This document shows positions 16,003 through 24,509 of a stretch of DNA of 64,000 bases, one piece after another. Within the stretch, counting starts at the first letter, position 1; each line of letters opens with the position of its first letter. The position numbers and the translations under genes were made by a program. The notes under the pieces were generated by a model. The model was not told the DNA's origin, did no database searches, and saw only the letters and a program-made list of their open reading frames with translations. The stretch is from Oceanibium sediminis (GTDB lineage Bacteria > Pseudomonadota > Alphaproteobacteria > Rhodobacterales > Rhodobacteraceae): NCBI RefSeq assembly GCF_003265325.1, contig NZ_QGNX01000003.1, positions 310,001 through 374,000 on the forward strand, in the 5' to 3' direction.

Positions 16003-17418
16003 ATGGATTTCTTCAATGAGATGATGGATGGGGGCGAAGTCCGTGTCCCCTACAAGCATCTGCAGGCCTGGATCGACAGTCACTCGCAGGACGAATTCCG
16101 CATCAAGCGTGCGGAAGCCGAGACGATCTTCCGCCGCATCGGCATCACTTTCGCCGTCTATTCCGAGTCGGAGGGATCGACCGAGCGCCTGATCCCGTTC
16201 GACATGATGCCCCGCGTCTTCACCGAACGCGAATGGCGCAAGCTGGAGCGCGGCATCAAGCAACGCGCCCGCGCGCTGAACGCCTTCCTCTGGGATGTCT
16301 ATCACCGGCGCGAGATCATCCGCGCGGGCCGCATCCCCGGCGAACTGGTCTATCGCAACGAAGCCTACGAACCCTCCGTCATCGGGGTGGATCCCGCGCG
16401 CGGCGTCTACAGCCACGTCGTCGGCATCGACCTGGTGCGCACCGGCGTGGACGAGTTCTTCGTGCTGGAGGACAACTGCCGCACCCCGTCCGGTGTGTCC
16501 TACATGCTGGAAAACCGCGAGATCATGATGCGGCTGAACCCGGACCTGTTCCGCACCGCCCGCGTGCTGCCGGTAGATGACTACCCCCGCGCGCTACGCC
16601 GCACTTTGGCCTCGGTCGCGCCGGCGAAATGCGAGGGCGCGCCGACGGTGGTGGTGCTTACGCCTGGCTCGTTCAACTCGGCCTATTACGAGCATTCCTT
16701 CCTGGCCGACCAGATGGGCGCGGAACTTGTCGAGGGGCAGGACCTGTTCGTAGATGGCGACTTCGTCTACATGCGCACCACCAGGGGCCCGCAGCGGGTG
16801 GACGTGATCTACCGCCGCATCGACGATGCCTTCATCGACCCGCTGTGCTTCCGCCCCGACAGCATGCTAGGCGTGCCGGGGCTGATGAACGTCTACCGCT
16901 CGGGCGGGGTGCAGATCTGCTCGGCCCCCGGCGCCGGGGTGGCCGACGACAAGGCGATCTACACCTACGTGCCCGAGATGATCCGCTTCTACCTGGGCGA
17001 GGAGCCGATCCTGCAGAACGTGCCGACATGGCGCTGCGGGGATGCGGACTCGCTGAAATACGTGCTGGAAAACCTCAAGGACCTGGTGGTCAAGGAAGTG
17101 CACGGCTCGGGCGGTTACGGCATGCTGGTCGGCCCCGCCGCCACCAAGGAGGAAATCGCCGCCTACGCCAGCCGGATCAAGGCGGACCCGGCCGACTTCA
17201 TCGCCCAGCCGACGCTGGCCCTGTCCACCAGCCCCACCTTCGTGGACAGCGGGCTTGCCCCGCGCCACGTGGACCTGCGCCCCTACTGCCTTGTCGGCAA
17301 GGACATCCACCTGACGCCCGGCGGCCTGACGCGGGTGGCGATGCGCGAAGGTTCGCTGGTGGTCAATTCAAGCCAGGGCGGCGGGGTGAAGGACACCTGG
17401 GTCGTGTCGGGAGAATGA
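16003..17418 (+). CDS. Circularly permuted ATP-grasp protein of the Anbu cluster (DUF404/DUF407)
   Basis: A 471-residue protein matching the CP_ATPgrasp type 2 family (formerly DUF404/DUF407): RVFTEREWRKLERGIKQRARALNAFL, ELVYRNEAYEPSVIGV, VLEDNCRTPSGVSYMLENRE and, toward the end, VVKEVHGSGGYGMLVGPAA and a proline/leucine-rich HVDLRPYCLVGKDIHL segment. ATP-grasp enzymes ligate carboxylates to amines or thiols through acyl phosphates. The true substrate is unknown. It is first in a four-gene unit (1-base gap to the next gene) ending in an Anbu peptidase, a linkage seen in many bacteria and predicted to act in peptide tagging or synthesis. Confidence 0.9.
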   Translation: MDFFNEMMDGGEVRVPYKHLQAWIDSHSQDEFRIKRAEAETIFRRIGITFAVYSESEGSTERLIPFDMMPRVFTEREWRKLERGIKQRARALNAFLWDVYHRREIIRAGRIPGELVYRNEAYEPSVIGVDPARGVYSHVVGIDLVRTGVDEFFVLEDNCRTPSGVSYMLENREIMMRLNPDLFRTARVLPVDDYPRALRRTLASVAPAKCEGAPTVVVLTPGSFNSAYYEHSFLADQMGAELVEGQDLFVDGDFVYMRTTRGPQRVDVIYRRIDDAFIDPLCFRPDSMLGVPGLMNVYRSGGVQICSAPGAGVADDKAIYTYVPEMIRFYLGEEPILQNVPTWRCGDADSLKYVLENLKDLVVKEVHGSGGYGMLVGPAATKEEIAAYASRIKADPADFIAQPTLALSTSPTFVDSGLAPRHVDLRPYCLVGKDIHLTPGGLTRVAMREGSLVVNSSQGGGVKDTWVVSGE

Positions 17419-17419
17419 C

Positions 17420-18370
17420 ATGCTGAGCAGAACCGCAGAAAACCTGTACTGGACCGCCCGCTACATGGAGCGCGCCGATTCCATGGCCCGCCTGCTGGAG
17501 ATGGGCTACCGCATGCAGATGATTCCGACTGCGGACGGCGGGCTCGGCTCGGAATGGGGCTCTATCCTGGCGGCCTCTGGCACCAACGCGGGCTTCGTCG
17601 AGAAATACGGCGAGCCGGTGGAGCACAGCGCCGTCAGCCACCTGGTGTTCGACGCCTCCAACCCCTCCAGCATAAAAAGCTGCCTGACCGCGGCGCGCAA
17701 CAACGCCCGCGCCGTGCGAACCGCCGTCACGACCGAGGTGTGGGAGGCGTTGAACCAGGCCTACCTGCAATTCACCGAGCTTGAGCGCACGGCGCGTTCC
17801 GAGTTGACGCTGCCGCGGATCTGCGAGTGGACGCGGGGACACTCCGCGCAGGTGCGTGGCTCCTTCGTCAACACCCAGCTGGAGAACGAGGGCTACAACT
17901 TCTTCGAGCTGGGCTACATGCTTGAGCGGGCGGACAACACCGCACGGCTGCTGGACGTGAAATACTACGTCCTTCTGCCCACGATCGACATGGTCGGCGG
18001 CGGCGTGGACAGCTACCAGTGGACGTCCCTGCTGCGCGCGCTGTCGGCGCACCGCTCCTATCACTGGACTTACGGGGGGGAGTACACGCCGCGCAACATC
18101 GCGCATTTCCTGATTCTCAACCGGTCCTGCCCGCGCGCGCTGATCCACTGCGTGAACGAGGCGGAGGATGCGCTGGGCGAGCTGGCCGACCTGCAGGGCG
18201 TCCCGTCCGTGGCGCGTCAGACCGCGGGAGAGCTGCTGGCGGACCTAAAGGCGGCCGATATCGGAGAGATCATCGAGGACGGACTGCACGAGTTCCTGAA
18301 CGACTTCATCCGCAAGAATGCCGCCATCAGCCATGCGATCGCCGAAAGCTACCTGTTCGGAAAGGTATAA
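17420..18370 (+). CDS. Alpha-E domain protein (DUF403) of the Anbu cluster
   Basis: A 316-residue, largely helical protein of the alpha-E family. The start LSRTAENLYWTARYMERADSMARLLE (residues 2 on) and the mid-protein repeat-like FFELGYMLERADNTARLLDVKYY are diagnostic: two copies of the Y/R-ERAD-ARLL motif. No enzyme activity is established; the family accompanies permuted ATP-grasp proteins and is thought to be their partner. The start lies 1 base after the ATP-grasp stop and the end 3 bases before the transglutaminase-like gene, so the genes are surely cotranscribed. Confidence 0.9.
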   Translation: MLSRTAENLYWTARYMERADSMARLLEMGYRMQMIPTADGGLGSEWGSILAASGTNAGFVEKYGEPVEHSAVSHLVFDASNPSSIKSCLTAARNNARAVRTAVTTEVWEALNQAYLQFTELERTARSELTLPRICEWTRGHSAQVRGSFVNTQLENEGYNFFELGYMLERADNTARLLDVKYYVLLPTIDMVGGGVDSYQWTSLLRALSAHRSYHWTYGGEYTPRNIAHFLILNRSCPRALIHCVNEAEDALGELADLQGVPSVARQTAGELLADLKAADIGEIIEDGLHEFLNDFIRKNAAISHAIAESYLFGKV

Positions 18371-18373
18371 ACC

Positions 18374-19183
18374 ATGCAGATCACTGTTGAACATACCTCC
18401 ACCTACCGCTTTGAATCGCCCCGCATGCGGGTGGTGCAAAGCCACAAGCTGACGCCTGCCTCCAACGGGGGGCAGAGCGTTTCGGACTGGGATGTCTCGG
18501 TCGACGGGGCCAGCTTCGGCGCGGGGTTCCGCGATGGCGCAGGGGACAACGTGTGCCTTATGACGCTACCCGGTCCGGTGTCGGAAATCGCGATCCGCGT
18601 GAAAGGCAGCGTGACCACTGAGGACACTTCGGGGATCCTGATGAAGCACAAGGAAGTGGTGGCGCCCCGCGTCTACCTGCGCAGCACCTGGACCACCGCG
18701 CCGGGCATCGGGCTGCGCGCCCTGGCCCAGCGTGTTTCGTCCCGCAAGGCGGGTACGCTTGAGGGGGCCCATGACCTGATGGGGATTGTCGCGGAAGAGA
18801 TCGCCTACGTGCCCGGCTCGACCCATGCGGACATGACCGCCGCCGAGGTCGAGGAGCAAGGCCGGGGCGTCTGCCAGGACCAGACCCATGTGCTGATCAC
18901 GCTGGCGCGGATCCTAGGAATGCCGGCGCGCTACGTCACCGGCTACCTTTTCGCCGACGCCGAGGGCAACTCCCATGAGGCCAGCCACGCCTGGGCCGAA
19001 ATCCATGTCGCGGACCTGGGCTGGGTGGGCTTTGACGCCACCAACCAATGCTGCCCGGATGACCGCTACATCAGGGTCTGCTCTGGAATGGACGCACAAG
19101 ATGCTGCCCCGATCCGGGGGATTTCGCTTGGCTCGGGCGACGAATCGTTGGATATATCCGTCTCTGTGGCGGCGCAGCAATAA
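18374..19183 (+). CDS. Transglutaminase-like cysteine protein of the Anbu cluster
   Basis: A 269-residue protein with an N-terminal beta-rich domain (about 1-110, starting MQITVEHTSTYRF) typical of bacterial transglutaminase-like proteins, then the papain-like fold with an intact triad: Cys167 (GVCQDQ), His205 (SHAWAEI) and Asp221 (FDATN). Such proteins may cleave or transfer amides. No signal peptide is seen, so it probably works in the cytoplasm with its neighbours. In the Anbu linkage it could trim, deamidate or cross-link the product of the ATP-grasp enzyme; this is inference. Confidence 0.9.
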   Translation: MQITVEHTSTYRFESPRMRVVQSHKLTPASNGGQSVSDWDVSVDGASFGAGFRDGAGDNVCLMTLPGPVSEIAIRVKGSVTTEDTSGILMKHKEVVAPRVYLRSTWTTAPGIGLRALAQRVSSRKAGTLEGAHDLMGIVAEEIAYVPGSTHADMTAAEVEEQGRGVCQDQTHVLITLARILGMPARYVTGYLFADAEGNSHEASHAWAEIHVADLGWVGFDATNQCCPDDRYIRVCSGMDAQDAAPIRGISLGSGDESLDISVSVAAQQ

Positions 19184-19206
19184 ACGGGCCGCCCGCTGGA
19201 GGCTCA

Positions 19207-19929
19207 ATGACATACTGCGTCGGCCTGCTTCTGAACGAAGGCATGGTTTTCCTCAGCGACACGCGCACCAATGCGGGTGTCGACAACATATCGACCTATC
19301 GCAAGCTGTTCGTCTTCGCCGAGCCGGGCGAGAAGCTGGTGGTGATCCAGACGGCGGGCTCGCTTTCGGTGACCCAGACCGTGATCGCGAAGCTGCGCGA
19401 GGCGATCGAGCAGGAAGACAGCAATCACCCCGACAACATCCTGGCCGCCCCGACGATGCTGGGCGTGGCCGAAATCGTGGGCCGGGTACTGTCCGACGTG
19501 ACCGCGGATATCTCTGCCAAGGTCGAGCGGATGAGCCAGCACGCCACTGCCTCCATGATCGTGGGCGGGCAGCGAAAGGGCGGGGCGCAACGCCTGTTCA
19601 TGCTCTATCCCGAGGGCAATTTCATCGAGGCGACCGAAGACACGCCCTACATGCAGATCGGCGAGCACAAGTACGGCAAGCCGATCCTCGACCGGGTGGT
19701 GACGCCCGAAACCTCGCTGGAGGATGCGCGCAAGGCGGCGATCCTGTCGATGGATTCGACCCTGCGCTCGAACCTCAGCGTCGGGCTGCCGCTGGACCTG
19801 GTCATCACTCGCGCCGACACCTGCTCGATCATCGAGGAAACCCGGATCGAGGCGAACGACCCCACCTACCAGGCGATGTCCGAAGCGTGGTCCGAGGCCT
19901 TGCGCAACAGCTTCAAATCCATTCCCTGA
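19207..19929 (+). CDS. Anbu: ancestral-beta-subunit proteasome-type peptidase
   Basis: A 240-residue proteasome-like N-terminal nucleophile protein. It begins MTYCVGLLLNEGMVFLSDTRTNAG; removal of Met would expose Thr2 as the nucleophile, and Asp18 and Lys33 (unprocessed numbering) occupy the positions of the proteasome Asp17/Lys33 pair. Length exceeds HslV (about 175) and fits the Anbu family, which forms open helical or ring assemblies lacking a known ATPase partner. No HslU, Mpa or other unfoldase lies nearby. Ribosome site GGAGGC precedes ATG 19207. Last gene of the ATP-grasp/alpha-E/transglutaminase unit. Confidence 0.92.
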   Translation: MTYCVGLLLNEGMVFLSDTRTNAGVDNISTYRKLFVFAEPGEKLVVIQTAGSLSVTQTVIAKLREAIEQEDSNHPDNILAAPTMLGVAEIVGRVLSDVTADISAKVERMSQHATASMIVGGQRKGGAQRLFMLYPEGNFIEATEDTPYMQIGEHKYGKPILDRVVTPETSLEDARKAAILSMDSTLRSNLSVGLPLDLVITRADTCSIIEETRIEANDPTYQAMSEAWSEALRNSFKSIP

Positions 19930-19946
19930 GCGCGGCGTTGAGCGGA

Positions 19947-19965
19947 CGGGCCGTCAGGCGGCCCG
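19947..19965. terminator. Hairpin between anbu and the convergent LacI gene
   Basis: A 7-bp stem CGGGCCG/CGGCCCG with a 5-base loop lies 18 bases after the anbu stop and covers the stop codon of the opposing LacI gene. No T-tract. It is a plausible but unproven bidirectional transcript end. Confidence 0.35.
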
Positions 19966-20982
19966 CGCGGTGCTGGCGCGCGGCATCAGGTCCACGCCCA
20001 GGTTGCGCGTGGTCGGCCCCGGGTCCTCGCCCGCCAGCCGCGCCAGCATCATGGTCATCGCCTGGCGCCCGATCTCCCGCCGGGGGGTGCGCACGGAGGT
20101 GAGCGCGGGGTGCGTCACGGCCATCGTGTCGATATCGTTGAACCCGCAGATGCCGAAGGCGTTGGGCACGTCGATGCCGCTCCGCTGGCATTCGAACAGC
20201 GCCCCCAGCGCCAGGTCATCGTTGTTGCAGAGCACCGCGTCCGCCTTCGGGTCCATGTCCAGCAACTCGCCCAGTTGCGCCGCGCCCAGCGGCACGGAGG
20301 AGGGCTGCTCGGAAAACAGCACCCGGCCCGGGTCGTAGAGCCCGTGCGCCTCCAGCACCGCGCGAAAGCCCGACAGCCGCCGGGTGGAGCGCGCATCCCG
20401 CCGTGCGCCAAGGAAGGCGATGCGCCGATAGCCCGCCGCGACCAGGTGTTCCGCCGCAAGCTGCGCCGCCTGCGAATGGGAAAAGCCGACCATCATGTCG
20501 AACGGGGCAGGGCCGATTTCCGTAATCTGCACGATGGGAAAATCCGCCCCCCGCAGCAGCCCGGCGGTGCTGGCGGACTGGTCCACCCCGGTCAGGATCA
20601 GCCCCGCTGGGCGCTGGCTGAGCAGCCCGCGCAGCAGGCGCTCCTCCTCGGCAGCGGAGTACTGGGTGTTGCCCAGCTGCACGCGGTAGGGCGCGGTTTC
20701 GGCCACCTCGTAGATGCCGCGCAGCGTGTCCTGGAAGACGGAGTTCGTGACCGAGGGCAGGATCACCCCGATGATGTCCGAGCGGTGCGAGGCAAGTGCC
20801 TTCGCCGCCGGATCTGGGGTGTAGCCAAGCGCGCGGATCGCGCTGTCCACCTTGGTCCGCGTCTTGTCGGAGACTTGCTTGGGCGTGCGCAAGGCGCGGC
20901 TGACGGTGATGGCGCTGACCCCGGCCTCGCGGGCGACATCCATGATCGTGGGCTTGCCCGATCCGCGCCGCTTGCGCGCCAT
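19954..20982 (-). CDS. LacI/GntR-type transcriptional regulator
   Basis: A 342-residue LacI family repressor: helix-turn-helix at about 12-35 (TIMDVAREAGVSAITVSRAL), hinge helix (DPAAKALASHRS), then the periplasmic-binding-like effector domain. Sequence flavour (AITVSRALRTPKQVS, GVILPSVTNSVFQDTLRGI) is that of the gluconate-type GntR subgroup. No sugar operon adjoins it here, so its target lies elsewhere. It starts 3 bases downstream of smpB and is probably cotranscribed with it, an unusual pairing for a sugar regulator. Confidence 0.88.
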   Translation of the reverse strand: MARKRRGSGKPTIMDVAREAGVSAITVSRALRTPKQVSDKTRTKVDSAIRALGYTPDPAAKALASHRSDIIGVILPSVTNSVFQDTLRGIYEVAETAPYRVQLGNTQYSAAEEERLLRGLLSQRPAGLILTGVDQSASTAGLLRGADFPIVQITEIGPAPFDMMVGFSHSQAAQLAAEHLVAAGYRRIAFLGARRDARSTRRLSGFRAVLEAHGLYDPGRVLFSEQPSSVPLGAAQLGELLDMDPKADAVLCNNDDLALGALFECQRSGIDVPNAFGICGFNDIDTMAVTHPALTSVRTPRREIGRQAMTMMLARLAGEDPGPTTRNLGVDLMPRASTARAA

Positions 20983-20985
20983 GCC

Positions 20986-21459
20986 CTAGCCCCGATCGCG
21001 CAGAAGCCGCTGCTTCTGGCGGTTCCAGTCGCGCTGCTTGACGGTCTCGCGCTTGTCGGCCTGCTTCTTGCCCTTGGCAAGGCCGAGCTTCAGTTTGGCG
21101 ATGCCGCGCCCGTTGAAATACAGGCTGAGCGGCACAAGGGTCATGCCTTCGCGCCCGACGCCCTGCCAGAGTTTGGACAGCTCGCGCTTGTTGACCAGCA
21201 GCTTGCGGGGGCGGCGTTCCTCGTGGCCGAAGGTCTTGGCCTTGTCGTAGCCCTCGATATGGGCGTTGATGAGCCAGAGCTCTCCGTCCTTCACCTCGGC
21301 GTAGCTCTCGGTGATCTGCGCGTTGCCGCGCCGGAGCGACTTCACTTCCGAGCCTTCAAGCACGATGCCGCATTCGAGGTCATCCTCGATCGCGTAGTTG
21401 TAGCGCGCCTTGCGGTTCTCGGCGACGGTGCGGGCGTTGGGGTTCGGTGCTTTGGCCAT
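20986..21459 (-). CDS. smpB: SsrA-binding protein SmpB
   Basis: A 157-residue RNA-binding protein that delivers tmRNA to stalled ribosomes. Landmarks: [48 protein letters not shown], and a basic C-terminal tail ([25 protein letters not shown]) that enters the mRNA channel. Start ATG 21459 is preferred over an in-frame ATG three codons earlier because MAKAP fits the family. The tmRNA gene is not in the window. Confidence 0.95.
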   Translation of the reverse strand: MAKAPNPNARTVAENRKARYNYAIEDDLECGIVLEGSEVKSLRRGNAQITESYAEVKDGELWLINAHIEGYDKAKTFGHEERRPRKLLVNKRELSKLWQGVGREGMTLVPLSLYFNGRGIAKLKLGLAKGKKQADKRETVKQRDWNRQKQRLLRDRG

Positions 21460-21604
21460 GCATGGCATGTAATCAGGCGGGGCGGGGCTGTCCAGACGCT
21501 GTGCGTGGCGGCTTCATGACAGCGATTTCATTTTGCGCCGCTGGCGTTGGCCCCAAATTGCGCGTTAGATCGTCTGACCACATTGCCAGAGGAGCGTGCG
21601 ACGC

Positions 21605-22897
21605 GTGTTTGAGTCCTTCTTTCCGAACCCCCGCCTGTTCTTTCTCTCGGCCCTGGGGTGGGCCGTGTTCTGTATCGCCATGTGGTTCATCGGCGCCGCG
21701 GACTGGGGCCCTTACATGTCCCTCGGCAACCTGGTCGGGGCGGGCTTTCCCGCAGACCTGGCCGAGGGCGCCAGCGAGGAGGCCGCCGCCGCCTTCGCCG
21801 CCGCCAGCGAGCGTGCGCAGGAAATCTGGTTCTGGCAGTACATGATCCTGTCCTACCTGGCCTTCGTTGCGTTCTGGATGCGCTACAGCGCGCATACATG
21901 GGCGCGCTGGTCGATCGCCGGCTCGGCGCTGATCATCTTCACGGTCTGGTTCCAGGTGCAGATCGACGTGATGATCAACGAATGGTTCGGCACGTTCTAT
22001 GACCTGATCCAGGTCGCACTGGGCGACGCGGCGGCGGTGACGCCGGACGAGTATTACGCCCAGCTCATCACTTTCCTGACCATCGTGATGATCGCCATCA
22101 TCGTGGCGGTGCTGAACAACTTCTTCGTGGCGCATTACGTCTTCCGCTGGCGCACCGCGATGAACGACCGCTACGTCGGCATGTGGCAGGACGTGCGCCA
22201 TATCGAGGGCGCTTCCCAGCGGGTGCAGGAAGATACCATGCGTTTCGCGCGCATCATGGAGGGGCTGGGCACCCGCTTCATCGACGCGATCATGACGCTG
22301 ATCGCCTTCCTGCCGATCCTGTGGGGGCTGTCGGTGCACGTGAAGGAACTGCCCGTGATCGGGGAGGTCAGCCAGGCGTTGGTCTTCACCGCGATCCTCT
22401 GGTCGGTGTTCGGCACCACGGCCTTGGCCCTTGCGGGCATCCGCCTGCCGGGGCTGGAGTTCCGCAACCAGCGGGTCGAGGCGGCTTATCGGAAAGAGCT
22501 GGTGCTGGGCGAGGACAATGCCGAGCGTTCCGCCCCGCCCACGCTGAACGAGCTCTACGGCAACGTGCGCAAGAACTACTTTCGGCTGTATATCAACTAC
22601 CTCTATTTCGACATTGCGCGCTATGGCTACCTGCAGTTCGGGGTGATGGTGCCCTATATCGCGCTGGGCCCCACGATCGTCACCGCGGGCTTCACGCTGG
22701 GCGTGATGCAGCAAATCCTGCGCGCTTTCGGCCGGGTGGAGGACAGCTTCCAGTTCCTCGTGCACAACTGGTCTACGATCGTCGAGCTGATGTCGATCTA
22801 CAAGCGCCTGGCCGCCTTCGAGCAAACCATCGCCGGGGAACGGCTGGCCCGGATCGAGATGGAGGGGGATACCCAGCCCGTCCGCCCCGAGGCGTAA
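21605..22897 (+). CDS. sbmA: SbmA/BacA-type peptide antibiotic transporter
   Basis: A 430-residue inner-membrane protein that, in E. coli and rhizobia, imports proline-rich peptides, microcins and other peptides using the proton gradient. It matches SbmA from the first residues (FESFFPNPRLFFLSALGWA) through VLNNFFVAHYVFRWRTAMN, IEGASQRVQEDTMRFA, GLEFRNQRVEAAYRKELV and LVELMSIYKRLAAFE. I choose GTG 21605, which gives the SbmA-like start and lies ten bases after AGGAG; a GTG nine bases earlier is too close to the ribosome site. It lacks an ABC ATPase domain. Monocistronic, divergent from smpB. Confidence 0.93.
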   Translation: MFESFFPNPRLFFLSALGWAVFCIAMWFIGAADWGPYMSLGNLVGAGFPADLAEGASEEAAAAFAAASERAQEIWFWQYMILSYLAFVAFWMRYSAHTWARWSIAGSALIIFTVWFQVQIDVMINEWFGTFYDLIQVALGDAAAVTPDEYYAQLITFLTIVMIAIIVAVLNNFFVAHYVFRWRTAMNDRYVGMWQDVRHIEGASQRVQEDTMRFARIMEGLGTRFIDAIMTLIAFLPILWGLSVHVKELPVIGEVSQALVFTAILWSVFGTTALALAGIRLPGLEFRNQRVEAAYRKELVLGEDNAERSAPPTLNELYGNVRKNYFRLYINYLYFDIARYGYLQFGVMVPYIALGPTIVTAGFTLGVMQQILRAFGRVEDSFQFLVHNWSTIVELMSIYKRLAAFEQTIAGERLARIEMEGDTQPVRPEA

Positions 22898-22918
22898 CGC
22901 ACGGGGTGGGGGCGGCGG

Positions 22919-23557
22919 TCAGTCCCAGCCCGCCGGGCCGGCCTCGGCCGTCAGGGTCTCGAAGGCGCTTTCCATGCGGGTCATGAACCCGTCCACGGTG
23001 CCGTCTGTGCGGAAGGCCTCGCCCACGAACACGTCGCAGTTGAAGGGCACGAAAAGGATCGTGCCCTTGGGCAGGGCCTTGCCGAAGCCGTGCAGCATCA
23101 CAGGGGTCACCGGTGTATCGGGGCGGGCCTTGGCCAGGTGGGCAACGCCTTTCTTGAAGCGGGCAAGGCGCTCGGGCTCGCCCCGCGTGCCCTCGGGGAA
23201 CAGGATCAGGATGCGGCCCGCGTCCAGCGCCGCCTCGGCCGGGGCGAGGGGGTTGCCCTCTCCGCCCTGGCCGCGGCGCACGCCGATGATGCCGATGATG
23301 TGTTTCGCGAACCAGGCCAGCGCGCCGCCCTTGTCGAAGTAGTCCACCGCCGCGACGGGGCGCAGGTCGTCCAGCCGCTTCAGCGGGAACATCGCCATCA
23401 GCGCCAGCGTATCGAGGTGCGAGTTGTGGTTGGCCACGATGATCGCCGGTCCCTTGGCGGGCAGGCGCTCGCGGTGGCGGATGTTGGTGCCGAGCACCAG
23501 CATCAGCAGCGGGCGGACGATCAGGGCGAAAAAGCCGAGGCGAAGCAGGCGTACCAT
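22919..23557 (-). CDS. 1-acyl-glycerol-3-phosphate acyltransferase family protein (PlsC-like)
   Basis: A 212-residue membrane-associated acyltransferase: a hydrophobic N terminus (LLRLGFFALIVRPLLMLVLG), the catalytic NHNSHLD at 43-49 (HX4D) and the substrate motif FPEGTRGE from about residue 120. It transfers an acyl chain to lysophosphatidic acid or a related acceptor. It is the last gene of an operon that also encodes a CdsA-like enzyme (1-base gap) and a CDP-alcohol phosphatidyltransferase, which makes a dedicated lipid branch likely. Whether it is the cell's main PlsC cannot be told. Confidence 0.88.
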   Translation of the reverse strand: MVRLLRLGFFALIVRPLLMLVLGTNIRHRERLPAKGPAIIVANHNSHLDTLALMAMFPLKRLDDLRPVAAVDYFDKGGALAWFAKHIIGIIGVRRGQGGEGNPLAPAEAALDAGRILILFPEGTRGEPERLARFKKGVAHLAKARPDTPVTPVMLHGFGKALPKGTILFVPFNCDVFVGEAFRTDGTVDGFMTRMESAFETLTAEAGPAGWD

Positions 23558-23558
23558 C

Positions 23559-24509
23559 TCAGCCCACGAAGAAGAAGCGGTAGAAATGCAGGAACACCGG
23601 CGCGGTGTAGGTCAGGCTGTCCACCCGGTCGAGGATGCCGCCGTGCCCCGGGATCAGCCCGCCGGAGTCCTTCACCCCGAGGTCCCGCTTCAGGGCGGAG
23701 ATCGTCACGTCCCCCACGAAACCCGCCACGGCGATCATCGCGCCCGCGACAAGGGACCAAGGCCAATCCATGCCGGTGAGGTAAGGGCCGACCAGCGCGG
23801 CGACCAGCGCCGTGGTGGCGACGCCGCCGAGGAACCCCTCGACCGTCTTGCCGGGGCTGACGGCGGGGATGATCTTGCGCCGGCCCAGCAGCTTGCCCCA
23901 GGTGAATTGCGCCACGTCGTTGAACTGCGTCAGCCCCACCAGGAACAGCAGCAGCCCCGCGCCGCCCCCGCCGGGGTTCCACGCCTGACCGCCCGCCAGC
24001 AGCATGGCCGTATGGCTCAACGCGAAGACGGTGATCAGAAGGCCCCAGCTGTAGGTGCCGATGGCGCGCAGGAACCCGTCGGTCTGCCCGCGCAGCACCA
24101 TCAGCATGGCCAGGAACAGCACGCCCCAGACCGGGATGAAGACAACGAACATCCCGTACCAGTCCAGGTGCGCGAAGGTGAACTGCGCGGGGATCGACAG
24201 GTAGGCGAAGAACAGAACCACCCGGTCCACCCGCCGCGTCGGGATGAGAGAGATGAACTCCTTGAACGCCAGGAACGACACGAAGCCGAGGAAAACGGTC
24301 GACACCACGGGCGAAAGCACGATCGCCAGCGCGAAGATCGAGATCATGAACCACCACGAACGCACCCGCAGCGCCAACTCGTCGCTGCTTGCACAGGGGC
24401 GACGCCGCGCGATGATGGCGACCAGCACGCTGGCCGCGATCAGCACGGCAAAGATCACTGCCAGCGCGGGGCCGACGGGGGCGGGGGCGATACGCTCCAG
24501 CCAGCTCAC
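23559..24509 (-). CDS. Phosphatidate cytidylyltransferase family protein (CdsA/YnbB-like)
   Basis: A 316-residue multi-pass membrane enzyme predicted to form CDP-diacylglycerol from phosphatidate and CTP. The C-terminal family signature is intact: ISALKRDLGVKDSGGLIPGHGG followed by ILDRVDS. It has about eight hydrophobic stretches. The start overlaps the CDP-alcohol phosphatidyltransferase stop by 4 bases. It is not next to uppS, dxr or rseP, the usual partners of the housekeeping cdsA, so it resembles the second, YnbB-like copy of E. coli. Confidence 0.85.
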   Translation of the reverse strand: MSWLERIAPAPVGPALAVIFAVLIAASVLVAIIARRRPCASSDELALRVRSWWFMISIFALAIVLSPVVSTVFLGFVSFLAFKEFISLIPTRRVDRVVLFFAYLSIPAQFTFAHLDWYGMFVVFIPVWGVLFLAMLMVLRGQTDGFLRAIGTYSWGLLITVFALSHTAMLLAGGQAWNPGGGGAGLLLFLVGLTQFNDVAQFTWGKLLGRRKIIPAVSPGKTVEGFLGGVATTALVAALVGPYLTGMDWPWSLVAGAMIAVAGFVGDVTISALKRDLGVKDSGGLIPGHGGILDRVDSLTYTAPVFLHFYRFFFVG

